Source of the DNA: LMUY01 sp964244655
GTDB lineage: Bacteria; Pseudomonadota; Alphaproteobacteria; Acetobacterales; Acetobacteraceae
Assembly (NCBI GenBank): GCA_964244655.1
Contig: CAXTJU010000003.1
Span: 27,204 to 91,203, forward strand
Reading direction: 5' to 3'
DNA: 64,000 nucleotides
The notes under the pieces were generated by a model that was given only the letters and a program-made list of their open reading frames with translations, had not been told where the DNA came from and ran no database searches. Position 1 is the first letter of the stretch. Every line of letters starts with the position of its first letter. This document shows positions 18,408 to 28,541 of this stretch, in pieces. The position numbers and the translations under genes are program-made.

Positions 18408-19335
18408 TCCGCCGGGTCTGCCGGGACAGCACGTCCAGCACCGCCATCCGCACCGCGACGCCCATCTCGACCTGCTCGCGGATCACCGAATGCGCCGGGT
18501 CATCCGCGACGGCGCTGTCGATCTCCACGCCGCGGTTCATCGGGCCGGGGTGCATCACCAGCGCGTCAGGTGCTGCGTGGGCCAGGCGGGCTGCGTCCAG
18601 GCCGAAGAAGCGGAAATACTCGCGCGCCGAGGGCACCAGGCCGCCGGACATGCGCTCGCGCTGCAGCCGCAGCATCATCACGATGTCTGCCCCGGCAAGG
18701 CCCTCGTCCATGTCGTGGAACACCTGCACGCCGAGCCGGCCGGCCTCGGCCGGGATCAGCGTCGGCGGCCCCACCACGCGCACCCGGCTGCCCATGGTGG
18801 TGAGCAGGTGGATGTTGGACCGCGCCACGCGGGAGTGCAGCACGTCGCCGCAGATCGCCACCGTCAGCCCTTCCAGCCGGCCGCGGCGGCGGCGGATGGT
18901 CAGCGCGTCCAGCAGCGCCTGCGTCGGGTGCTCGTGCAGCCCGTCCCCGGCGTTGATCACCGCCGCGTCCACCTTCTGCGCCAGCAGCGAGGGCGCGCCC
19001 GACTGGTCGTGCCGCACCACCAGCAGGTCGCACTGCATGGCGTTCAGCGTGCCGGCGGTGTCCAGCAGCGTCTCGCCCTTGTTCACGCTGGAGGAGGCGA
19101 CCGACATGTTGATGACGTCCGCCCCCAGCCGCTTGCCCGCCAGCTCGAAGCTGGTGCGGGTGCGGGTGCTGTCCTCGAAGAACAGGTTGATGAGGGTGCG
19201 CCCGCGCAGCAGGTCCCGCTGGGTCTGCCCGGAGCGGTTGAGCAGCACGTAGTTCTCCGCCAGGTCGAGCAGCCGGGCGATCTGCGGCGGGTGCAGCCCC
19301 TCGATGGCGAGCAGGTGGCGGGTGGGCAGGTTCAC
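18400..19335 (-). CDS. pyrB: Aspartate carbamoyltransferase catalytic chain
   Basis: Condenses carbamoyl phosphate with aspartate, the committed step of pyrimidine synthesis. The 311-residue protein shows the carbamoyl-phosphate motif FFEDSTRTRTSFE, the second-loop SSSVNKGE, NAGDGLHEHPTQALLD and the C-terminal aspartate-binding HPGPMNRGVEI. GTG start; it overlaps the gltX stop by four bases and the following pyrC' gene by eight. No pyrI-type regulatory chain is present, which fits the class A ATCase architecture in which PyrB associates with a dihydroorotase-like chain. Confidence 0.97.
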   Translation of the reverse strand: MNLPTRHLLAIEGLHPPQIARLLDLAENYVLLNRSGQTQRDLLRGRTLINLFFEDSTRTRTSFELAGKRLGADVINMSVASSSVNKGETLLDTAGTLNAMQCDLLVVRHDQSGAPSLLAQKVDAAVINAGDGLHEHPTQALLDALTIRRRRGRLEGLTVAICGDVLHSRVARSNIHLLTTMGSRVRVVGPPTLIPAEAGRLGVQVFHDMDEGLAGADIVMMLRLQRERMSGGLVPSAREYFRFFGLDAARLAHAAPDALVMHPGPMNRGVEIDSAVADDPAHSVIREQVEMGVAVRMAVLDVLSRQTRRNV

Positions 19336-20708
19336 GCGGCGAGCAGCCGGGCCATGGCCTCTTCGCGCCCGAGTGCGGCCAGGGTGGCGTCGATGCCGGG
19401 GCTGGTGGTGGTGCCGGTCAGGGCCGCGCGTACCGCCTGCGCCACGGCGCCCAGCTTCTTGCCCATGCGCTCGGCATAGCCGCGCAGGGCAGTGTCCAGC
19501 GCAGGCGGGGAGAAGTCGGTGGCGTCCAGCGCGGCCGCGACCTCCCGCAGCATGTCCCAGGCATCCGCGGTCAGCAGCGCGGCGGCCTTGGCGTCGGGTT
19601 CGAGCGGCAGGCTGCGGGCCAGGAAGGCGGCGCTGTCCGCCAGCTCGGCCAGGGTGCGCGCGCGCTCCTTCAAGCCCGGCATCAGGGCGCGGATGCGCCC
19701 GGCGGCGGCTTCAGCCGGCAAGCCGCGAGCGGCCAGCCGCGCCACCACGTCTGCCGTGAGCCGGTCGTCATCCGCGCCGCGCAGCCAGACGCCGTTCAGG
19801 TTGTCGAGCTTCTTGTAGTCCATCCGGCTGGGCGCGCGGCCCACGCCGTCCAGGTCGAATAGGCGGACCGCCTCCGCGCGGTCCAGCACCTCGGCATCGC
19901 CATGGCCCCAGCCGAGCCGCAGCAGGTAGTTGCACAGCGCCTCCGGCAGGTAGCCAGCATCCCTGAACTCGGTGACGGAAGCGGCGCCATGCCGCTTGGA
20001 CAGCTTCGCTCCATCCGGCCCGTGAATGAGCGGGATGTGGGCGAAGCCCGGCACGTCCCAACCATTGGCGCGATACACCTGCACCTGGCGGAAGGTGTTG
20101 GTCAGGTGGTCGTCGCCGCGGATCACGTCGCTGATGCCCATGTCGTGGTCGTCCACCACCACGGCGTGCAGGTAGGTGGGCGTGCCGTCGCTGCGCAGGA
20201 TGATCATGTCGTCCAGCTCGGCATTGGCCACGCGCACGCTGCCCTGCACCTTGTCGTCCACGACCGTCTCGCCGTCCCGCGGCGCGCGCAGGCGGATGAC
20301 GAACGGCGTGTCCGGCCCATCTGTACGGTCCCGCCATGGGCTGTCGAAACGGATCGGGCGGCCGGCGTCGCGGGCCTGCTCGCGGGCCGCGGCGATCTCC
20401 TCCGGGGGCGCCCAGCAACGGTAGGCGTGGCCGCTGGCCAGCATGGCGCGGGCGACCTCACTGTGGCGCCCGGCGCGGGCTGACTGGAACACCTCCGGCT
20501 CGTCACGCTCCAGGCCGAGCCAGTCCAGGCTCTGAAGGATGGTTTCGGTGAACGCCGCGGTGGAGCGGGCACGGTCGGTATCCTCGACGCGGAGCAGGAA
20601 CTGGCCGCCGTGATGGCGGGCGAACAGGTAGTTGAACAGCGCCGTGCGCGCGCCGCCGATGTGCAGCAGGCCGGTGGGGGAGGGGGCGAAGCGGGTGCGA
20701 ACCGTCAT
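19332..20708 (-). CDS. gltX: Glutamyl-tRNA synthetase
   Basis: A class I aminoacyl-tRNA synthetase (458 residues) that charges tRNA-Glu. The HIGH-type motif is at the start (FAPSPTGLLHIGGART) and the KMSKS-type motif is KLSKRHG at about residue 236. The GluRS-specific DDHLTNTFRQ stretch precedes it and the C-terminal helical anticodon-binding region is full length. The ATG at 20708 removes two residues from the longest frame. Many alphaproteobacteria carry two gltX paralogues, one of which also charges tRNA-Gln; sequence alone does not tell me which this is. It heads the gltX-pyrB-pyrC' set. Confidence 0.95.
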   Translation of the reverse strand: MTVRTRFAPSPTGLLHIGGARTALFNYLFARHHGGQFLLRVEDTDRARSTAAFTETILQSLDWLGLERDEPEVFQSARAGRHSEVARAMLASGHAYRCWAPPEEIAAAREQARDAGRPIRFDSPWRDRTDGPDTPFVIRLRAPRDGETVVDDKVQGSVRVANAELDDMIILRSDGTPTYLHAVVVDDHDMGISDVIRGDDHLTNTFRQVQVYRANGWDVPGFAHIPLIHGPDGAKLSKRHGAASVTEFRDAGYLPEALCNYLLRLGWGHGDAEVLDRAEAVRLFDLDGVGRAPSRMDYKKLDNLNGVWLRGADDDRLTADVVARLAARGLPAEAAAGRIRALMPGLKERARTLAELADSAAFLARSLPLEPDAKAAALLTADAWDMLREVAAALDATDFSPPALDTALRGYAERMGKKLGAVAQAVRAALTGTTTSPGIDATLAALGREEAMARLLAA

Positions 20709-21023
20709 GGGCAAGGCTTTAGCATGGGGTGCGCCCCACCCATCAATGCGCGGGCGGCGGGGCCTGGCCAGGGACGAGACAGATGACCTGCGGCGGCGGA
20801 GTGGGAGGGGTGGGCAGTGAGCGCAAGTCGCTGCGCAGCTTATCCATGTTCAACCGGCCGTGGGCGATGTTGGTCTGCGTGATCTTGAACCCTCAGCTCG
20901 TGCTCCGGCAGCTCCTGGTTGTCCGTCAGCGGCATCCTGGCACGTCTGCCTGGGTCCGCAGCCATCCATGGCCCACACGCCGCCGCGGTGGCCCCCTGGC
21001 AGCCACCTCGCTATCGTTCGCCG
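20709..21023. other. Spacer between gltX and comEC with a possible gene remnant
   Basis: About 315 bases between divergent genes. Both promoters should lie here but I could not assign -35/-10 boxes. On the minus strand an ATG at 20935 opens a short frame (MPLTDNQELPEHELRV) that stops soon after. If the frame is shifted near 20885 it continues as ITQTNIAHGRLNMDKLRSDL, which reads like a genuine protein fragment. In many alphaproteobacteria lexA lies next to comEC; this remnant does not resemble LexA. Treat it as a possible decayed gene of unknown type. Confidence 0.35.
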
Positions 21024-23129
21024 GTGAACGCCGCTCTTACCGCGATCCGCACCGCCAGGCTGCCCCATGCGCCGGCTTGGCTGCTCGCCGCCATCGAGGC
21101 GGAGCGGGGGCGGTCAGTGCCGTGGCTGGCCGTGCTCATGGCTGCTGGCGTGCTGGGTTACTTCGCGCTGCCCCAGGAACCGCCCGCCTATGCCGGTCCG
21201 GCGCTGGCCGCCGGGGCCGCCGCGTTGTGCGCGCTGCTGCGGTCCCGGGCCGCCGGGCGCGCTGCCGGGTTGGCGCTGCTGGCCGCCGCAGCCGGGTTCG
21301 CATCGGCGCAATGGGCGACTGGGCGGGCGCCGCTCCCTCTGGCGCTGCCCCGCACGGCCGCCGCCGTGACCGCCACGGTGGGCGCGGTGGAGCAACTGCC
21401 GGACGGGCGGCGGCTCACCCTGCTCGCGCCAAGGCTGGAGGGTGGGGACGCGCTGCCCCGCACCCTGCACCTGCGCCTGCAACCCACCGACACCGCCGCA
21501 GTGGTGACCGGCGACACCATCCGCGCCCGCGCCGTGCTGCGCCCGCCCGCCCCGCCTGCCTATCCCGGCGCGTGGGACTTGCAGCGTGACGCCTACTTCT
21601 CCAGCCTTGGCGGCTCCGGCGCCGCCCTTGGCCCCATACAGCTCCTGGCGCATGACCCGGCGCCTGCCACCGCGCTCACCCGGCTGCGCGAGGCGGTCGC
21701 CGCGCGCATCATCGCCGGGTTGCCCGGGCCGGAGGGTGCGGTAGCAGCCACCATGCTGACCGGGCTGGGCCGTGCGATCCCGCCGGATGACCGGGCTGCG
21801 TTCCGCGACTCCGGCCTGTCCCACTTGCTGGCAGTGGCGGGGCTGCACATCGGCATCGTGATGGGACTTGTGATGGGCGCCACCCGGTTCGCGCTGGCGC
21901 TGTCGGAGCGCGCTGCCCTGCGCTGGCCTTGCAAGCAGGTGGCGGCCGGGGCGGCACTGGCGGCGGGGGCGGGCTATGTGCTGCTGACCGGCGGGCACGT
22001 GCCAGTGCTGCGCTCCTTCGCCATGGCAGCGCTGGTCACGCTGGGCGTAGCCGTAGGGCGGCGGGCGTTGTCCCTGCGCGGCCTGGCCTTGGCCGCAATC
22101 GCGCTCATGCTCGCATGGCCGCAAGAAGTGACGGGCGTTTCGTTCCAGATGAGCTTCGCCGCCGTGATGGCGCTGATCGCCGGCTACGAGGCGTTGCGCC
22201 CGGTGCTCAGCCGGCTGTACCGCCGCCGGGCGCTGCACCACCTGGCGACGCTCACCCTGACCAGCCTGTTGGCCGGGCTCGCCTCCGCCCCGTTTGGGGC
22301 CTACCATTTCGGCCGGGTGCAGGTCTATTTCGTCATCGCCAACCTGCTCGCGGTGCCGCTGACGGCGGTCGCGATCATGCCGGCGGGCCTGCTGGCGCTG
22401 TTGCTGATGCCGTTCGGGCTGGAGCGGCTGGCTTTGGCGCCGATGGGCTGGGGGGTCGGCGCGGTGCTGGCCATCGCCCGGCATGTCGCCGCCTGGCCCG
22501 CCGCCAGTTTTAGCGTGCCGCACATGCCTGGCTGGGGGCTGGCAGTGGTGGCGCTCGGGCTGGCATGGCTCGCCCTATGGCGCTCGCCGCTGCGGTTGGC
22601 TGGGGCGCCAGTCATCCTGGCCGGGCTGTTGTCAGGGCTGGCCAGCCCGCCAGCTGACCTGCTCGTGTCGTCGGATGCGCGGTTGATCGCCCTGCGCTCG
22701 CCCGTGGCGCTGCAAGTTCGGCCCGGCTGGTCCCGCTTCGTCAAGGAATCCTGGGAACAATACTGGGCCGAGCCGCTCGCCACTGCCTTCCCAGAGGGCG
22801 ACCGGCCCGGCCCGGTGCGCTGCGACCCCGATGGCTGCCGCATCGAGCTGGGTGGCACGGCCGTGCTGCTGGCCCGCAGCCTGCACCCGATGGAGTGCGC
22901 CGGCGCGGCCCTCGTGGTGTCCGCCGAGCCTGCGCATGCCGTGTGCCCGGCGCTCCCGCACATCGACCGCTTCAGCGTCTGGCGGGATGGCGCGCAAGCG
23001 ATCTGGCTGCGAAACGGGGCGGCAACAGTGCTGTCGGACCGCGACGCGGTGGGCGACCGGCCCTGGGTGCCGCCCCGCCCAGCCCCTGCTCCCGCGCGCA
23101 CCAGCCTGCCGTTGGCGCTTGAGGAATGA
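21024..23129 (+). CDS. comEC: ComEC/Rec2 DNA-uptake channel without the beta-lactamase domain
   Basis: A polytopic inner-membrane protein that conducts single-stranded DNA during transformation. After N-terminal membrane segments there is the OB-like DUF4131 region (about residues 100-200), then the Competence core with GLSHLLAVAGLHIG at about 262. The C-terminal 130 residues are soluble but contain no HxHxDH metallo-beta-lactamase motif; only a degenerate cysteine-containing region (RCDPDGCRIEL) is present, as in other alphaproteobacterial ComEC. The start chosen is GTG 21024, which gives VNAALTAIRTARLPHAPAW; the frame is open back to 20919 but that extension looks non-coding. It overlaps the DoxX-like frame at its stop. 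Confidence 0.92.
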   Translation: MNAALTAIRTARLPHAPAWLLAAIEAERGRSVPWLAVLMAAGVLGYFALPQEPPAYAGPALAAGAAALCALLRSRAAGRAAGLALLAAAAGFASAQWATGRAPLPLALPRTAAAVTATVGAVEQLPDGRRLTLLAPRLEGGDALPRTLHLRLQPTDTAAVVTGDTIRARAVLRPPAPPAYPGAWDLQRDAYFSSLGGSGAALGPIQLLAHDPAPATALTRLREAVAARIIAGLPGPEGAVAATMLTGLGRAIPPDDRAAFRDSGLSHLLAVAGLHIGIVMGLVMGATRFALALSERAALRWPCKQVAAGAALAAGAGYVLLTGGHVPVLRSFAMAALVTLGVAVGRRALSLRGLALAAIALMLAWPQEVTGVSFQMSFAAVMALIAGYEALRPVLSRLYRRRALHHLATLTLTSLLAGLASAPFGAYHFGRVQVYFVIANLLAVPLTAVAIMPAGLLALLLMPFGLERLALAPMGWGVGAVLAIARHVAAWPAASFSVPHMPGWGLAVVALGLAWLALWRSPLRLAGAPVILAGLLSGLASPPADLLVSSDARLIALRSPVALQVRPGWSRFVKESWEQYWAEPLATAFPEGDRPGPVRCDPDGCRIELGGTAVLLARSLHPMECAGAALVVSAEPAHAVCPALPHIDRFSVWRDGAQAIWLRNGAATVLSDRDAVGDRPWVPPRPAPAPARTSLPLALEE

Positions 23130-23158
23130 TGCAGGCTCATGATCGAGGAGGCGCGAAA

Positions 23159-23572
23159 ATGCCCGTTGCGGCCATGACCCCGCTTGTGCCGGGGCGAATC
23201 GTTGCCCGGGCGGTGCTGGCCGCGATCTACCTGGCCGCCGGGGTGTTCCACCTCGCGACGCCGGCCCCGTTCCTGCTGATCACCCCTGGCTGGGTGCCCT
23301 TCCCGCGCCAGGTGATCCTGGCGACGGGGCTGTGCGAGCTGGCCGGGGCGGCAGGGCTGCTGACGGCGCGCTTCCGCCGGGCGGCCGGGTTCGGGCTGGC
23401 GCTGTACGCGGTGTGCGTCTATCCGGCCAACATCAAGCACGCGATGGGCGGCCTGCCGGGAGTGCAGCTGGGACTGTGGTACCACGTGCCACGGCTGTTG
23501 TTGCAGCCGGTGCTGGTGTGGTGGGCACTGTTCGCGGGCGGACTGGTCACATGGCCGTTCCGGCGGGGCTAG
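23159..23572 (+). CDS. DoxX-like small membrane protein
   Basis: A 137-residue protein with four predicted membrane helices: a first helix around LAAIYLAAGVFHLA, then LATGLCELAGAAGLL, a helix around FGLALYAVCVYPAN, and a last one near the C-terminus. This is the DoxX/YphA-like family, whose members are small quinone-associated or uncharacterised membrane proteins. The start at 23159 has a strong GAGGAGG box seven bases upstream and is preferred over an ATG at 23126 that overlaps comEC. Its TAG stop overlaps the kdsA stop on the opposite strand through a shared CTAG palindrome. Confidence 0.8.
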   Translation: MPVAAMTPLVPGRIVARAVLAAIYLAAGVFHLATPAPFLLITPGWVPFPRQVILATGLCELAGAAGLLTARFRRAAGFGLALYAVCVYPANIKHAMGGLPGVQLGLWYHVPRLLLQPVLVWWALFAGGLVTWPFRRG

Positions 23573-24386
23573 GGCGCCTTCGCCAGCCGGTCGAACGCCG
23601 CCAGCCGCGCCACGAGCGCCGGCATGTCCCGCAGCGCCATCATGGTGGGCCCATCGCTCGGAGCATGGTCCGGGTCCGGGTGGCACTCGATGAACACCGC
23701 CGCCACCCCGACCGCCAGCGCAGCGCGCGCGAGCACGGGTGCGAACTCCCGTTGCCCGCCGCTGCTGGCACCCTGGCCGCCAGGCTGCTGCACGGAATGG
23801 GTGGCGTCGAACACCACCGGATAGCCGGTTCGCGCCATGATGGGCAGGGAGCGCAGGTCCGACACCAGCGTGTTGTAGCCGAAGGATGCGCCTCGCTCGG
23901 TCAGCAGGATGCGCTCGTTGCCAGTGGCGGCGATCTTGGCGGCCACGTTGGGCATGTCCCAAGGAGCCAGGAACTGGCCCTTCTTCACGTTGACCGCAGC
24001 GCCCGTCTCCCCGGCGGCGATCAGCAGGTCGGTCTGGCGGCAGAGGAAAGCGGGGATTTGCAGCACGTCCACCGCTTCGGCCGCCGGGGCGCATTGCGCG
24101 GCGTCATGCACGTCGGTCAGCACGGGGATGCCGAACCGCTCGCGCACGGCGGCGAGGATGGCCAACCCTGCGGCCATGCCGACGCCACGGGCAGCGGCGG
24201 CGCTGGTGCGGTTCGCCTTGTCGAAGCTGCTCTTGTAGATCAGCGGCACGTCCACGGCGCGTGCCAGGGTGGCGAGCGCGTCCGCCATCTCGAAGGCGTG
24301 CGCCTCGCTTTCGATCTGGCAGGGGCCGGCGATCAAGGCGAAGGGTAGGGCGTTGCCGACCACGACGCCACGGATGGCAACATCGG

Positions 24387-24390
<4 letters not shown>
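23569..24390 (-). CDS. kdsA: 3-Deoxy-D-manno-octulosonate-8-phosphate synthase
   Basis: Condenses phosphoenolpyruvate with arabinose-5-phosphate to make KDO-8-phosphate for lipopolysaccharide core. The 273-residue barrel has LIAGPCQIES, YKSSFDKANRTS, PVLTDVHD, QIPAFLCRQTDLL and VVFDATHSVQQPGG, all diagnostic for KdsA. It starts at ATG 24390, overlapping the pyrG stop (ATGA). The pyrG-kdsA pair is a standard proteobacterial neighbourhood, usually followed by eno, which is absent here because the DoxX-like gene converges on kdsA. Confidence 0.96.
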
Positions 24391-26018
<1,628 letters not shown>

Positions 26019-26067
26019 GGACCGCTCCCATACACTGCCGGGCGGGCGGGCGTATAGCGCCGCCGGC

Positions 26068-26475
26068 CTAGTGCTGGGCTGGCGCGGACGCGGGCGCTGC
26101 CGGCTGTGCTGGCGGGGACACAGGGGGGACAACCGGGGCGAGCAGGGCAGCCGGCGTGTCGCCGCCGGCGGGCGGCGGGGTCTGCGGCAGGCTGGGCGTG
26201 GTGCGGGTGGGCGTCACGTCCAGGATGGAGCGGTTGTTGCCCACGGTGGTGCCGCGGTTGAGCAAGGCGAGCGCCATGGACAGCACGAAGAACGCCGCCG
26301 CCAGCACCGCCGTGGTGCGCGTCAGCAGGTTTGCGGTGCCGCGCCCAGACATGAACGAGCCCATGCCCTGGGTTGATCCCACGCCCAGGCCGCCGCCCTC
26401 GCTGCGCTGGATCAGCACCACGCCGATCAGCGCCAGGGTGACGAGAAGGTGGACGACGAGTAGCACGGTGATCAT
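26068..26475 (-). CDS. secG: Preprotein translocase subunit SecG
   Basis: A small inner-membrane subunit that assists SecYE. Two hydrophobic segments (VLLVVHLLVTLALIGVVLI and VLAAAFFVLSMALALL) flank the conserved cytoplasmic loop (QRSEGGGLGVGSTQGMGSFM, then NLLTRTTA). At 135 residues it is longer than the roughly 110 usual, because of a proline/alanine-rich C-terminal tail of about 45 residues, as seen in many alphaproteobacteria. The start is ATG 26475; the longer frame reaches into the intergenic region. Order secG-pyrG-kdsA is conserved. Confidence 0.95.
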   Translation of the reverse strand: MITVLLVVHLLVTLALIGVVLIQRSEGGGLGVGSTQGMGSFMSGRGTANLLTRTTAVLAAAFFVLSMALALLNRGTTVGNNRSILDVTPTRTTPSLPQTPPPAGGDTPAALLAPVVPPVSPPAQPAAPASAPAQH

Positions 26476-26546
26476 GGGCGCGGGTTCTAGGGCGAAGCCG
26501 CCCTTTGCGCTACACCCCCAGCCCGGCAGGCTGCTAGCCTCCGGCC

Positions 26547-27023
26547 ATGGGCGTGACCGGTGCGATCCAGGTCCCGATCTTCGCGGATGACGCGCCGGGC
26601 TACGAGGCTGACTTCCATGATTGGTCAAGGGAGCAGGCCGCCCGGCTGCGGTTGCTGCGCATCCCCCGGCCTCGACAGCAAGAACCTGGCGGAGGAGATC
26701 GAGGGTTCAGCGCGCAGCGACAGGCGGGAGCTGGCAAACCGATCGAGAGTTTTGCTGACGCACCTGCTGAAATGGCAATACTAGCCTTCGCGAAAGGCAA
26801 AGAGTTGGCGATCTATGATCCGCGAGCAGCGTAGAGCAATCGAAATCGTCCTTTCAGATAGTCCAAGCCGGCCGGATGCCCTGCCAGATATCCTTCGACA
26901 AGCTATGGGCCGGCTGCAACACGCGCCGGGGACAAGACTAACGTGCCCAAAAGCACGTTTCCGGTTGAGTGCGAGTGGCTTCCCGAGCAGATGTTGTCAT
27001 CGGACTTCTACCCCGGCGAATAG
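26547..27023 (+). pseudogene. Broken DUF29-family gene
   Basis: Read across three frame events this stretch gives a nearly complete DUF29 protein. Frame one: MGVTGAIQVP... then YEADFHDWSREQAARLRLL. After a shift near 26660 a second frame gives LDSKNLAEEIEGSARSDRRE and LLTHLLKWQY. A TAG at 26782 interrupts the next conserved part, which continues in the same frame as PSRKAKSWRSMIREQRR. A second shift near 26898 restores STFPVECEWLPEQML and ends at TAG 27023. At least two frameshifts and one nonsense codon make a functional product very unlikely. DUF29 proteins are small, often mobile and of unknown role, common in alphaproteobacteria and cyanobacteria. Confidence 0.85.
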
Positions 27024-27063
27024 CCCAGCCGCGCCACCGCCGCCAAGCTTGCCCCGCTTCCCA

Positions 27064-28482
27064 TCAACGGCTGAGCGCCGGCAGGCCGAACAGGTGAGTC
27101 GCATCCACCTCGAACAGCGCGCCCACGAACAGAGCGTGCGTGTTGTTGCCGCTCGGCGCGGCCGAGCCAGCCTGGTCGGGGTGGGAGATGAACTCCAGGA
27201 ACGGCTTGACGTATAGGCCGGGCGCGACCGCGGCGCCGTAATTGACCTCGTAAGAGATTTCCGACCGGCTTGTCTGGCCGCCGCCAGAGCGGGACAGGAC
27301 GCTGTCGAGCCGCTCGGTGATGCGCGGATTCACCGCGGCGAGGCTCACGGCAAGGCCGGCGGTGTCGTTGGGCCGCCCCGGGACCAGCCCCTTGCCGTAG
27401 GCGCCGGCGAAGATGAACCGTTCGACATTGGGTTGGCCGCTGGTCGCCCAGTTCGCGCCGCCGAACAGCGTCAGGGCGTGGTCGGAGGCATCCGGCCGGT
27501 ACACTGCCTGCTGCGCCTGGACATAGACCTGGCTCAGGCTGTCATCCTGCTTCGACTGCCCGCCGAATAGGATTCGGTTGCGCCCGGCGGTGTTCAGCAC
27601 CGGGTCGGCGTAGCGCCCCGAATCGTAGAAGCCGCCCACCGAGAAGGCGCGGGGATAGCGCTCTTCCTCCAAGGTCGTCCGGTAGCCGAGTTGGACCGGG
27701 ACCGTCGCGCCGTCAGCGTAGTTGAGGCCCCAGTCGGGGCCGGGAAAGCCGCCATGGTTGGTGTTGGCGAGAATTGGCTCGTTCTCGAACACAGCGGCAT
27801 CGGCGTAGAACGGGCCTGCGATCCGCACCTGCGCGATCGCGGCCCAGGACGCTGCGAGGTAGGGCGGATATCCCCTGTCGAAGGTGTAGCCGGCCGGGGT
27901 GCGGCACAGGCTGGTGAGGAAGGTGCAGTACAGCTCGGACCCGTCGAACTGGGTATAGGCGGGAATGCGGCCCACGCGCAGGTTGATCCGCTTGTCCAGC
28001 AGGTTCTGGTCGTAGGACAGTTCGTTCAGGCGGAAGGCAGGCCCGTTGCCGGCGTAGATGCGGTTGTTCAGGTAGGAACTGCCCGAGTAGGCGGCAAAGG
28101 ACTTGCCTTGCAGGTCGGACAGGAGGAAGTGGACGGCTCCGCCCTCCACCCCGGCGATGCGGGCCATGTCGAGATCCAGGCCAACACCGGTGTAGCCCTC
28201 GAAGAACCCGCCCCGCGAGATGCCGCCGCTCACGTTGCCGAGCGGCTCGGCCAGGTTCCTGCCGATAAGATAGATGCCGTCGTCCGCCAGCAGTCGGCCG
28301 AACCCGGCGCCGAGCGGCCGCAGGTTGAACAGGTATCCTCCCGCCGTGCCCGACTCCGGCAGGTCCTGCGCCGGCTCAAGCGGGATCAGCAAGGGCGAGG
28401 TGGTTGCACCGGGCAGGAGCTGCGACTCAGCAGCAACCGGGACCATGACCATGGCCGCGAACAGGACGAGCCAGCGCACCAC
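27064..28482 (-). CDS. OprB-type carbohydrate-selective porin
   Basis: A 472-residue outer-membrane protein with an N-terminal signal peptide (VVRWLVLFAAMVMVPVAAES). The mature part is rich in aromatic, glycine and alternating polar residues as in a beta barrel, with the OprB-like features GVGLDLDMARIAG, NLRVGRIPAYTQF, YPPYLAASWAA, FYADAAVFENEP and the C-terminal EISYEVNYGAAVAPGLYVKPFLEFI. OprB porins pass glucose and other sugars. Two adjacent GTG codons (28482, 28479) are plausible starts; the frame extends further into tpiA but has no family match there. It lies downstream of tpiA on the same strand, about 60 bases away, possibly co-transcribed. Confidence 0.87.
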   Translation of the reverse strand: MVRWLVLFAAMVMVPVAAESQLLPGATTSPLLIPLEPAQDLPESGTAGGYLFNLRPLGAGFGRLLADDGIYLIGRNLAEPLGNVSGGISRGGFFEGYTGVGLDLDMARIAGVEGGAVHFLLSDLQGKSFAAYSGSSYLNNRIYAGNGPAFRLNELSYDQNLLDKRINLRVGRIPAYTQFDGSELYCTFLTSLCRTPAGYTFDRGYPPYLAASWAAIAQVRIAGPFYADAAVFENEPILANTNHGGFPGPDWGLNYADGATVPVQLGYRTTLEEERYPRAFSVGGFYDSGRYADPVLNTAGRNRILFGGQSKQDDSLSQVYVQAQQAVYRPDASDHALTLFGGANWATSGQPNVERFIFAGAYGKGLVPGRPNDTAGLAVSLAAVNPRITERLDSVLSRSGGGQTSRSEISYEVNYGAAVAPGLYVKPFLEFISHPDQAGSAAPSGNNTHALFVGALFEVDATHLFGLPALSR

Positions 28483-28541
28483 GGCTATGCCGCCGGCATC
28501 ACGGGCTGCCCCGCCCGGCCATTGCGGGAAACCTGGCCAGG

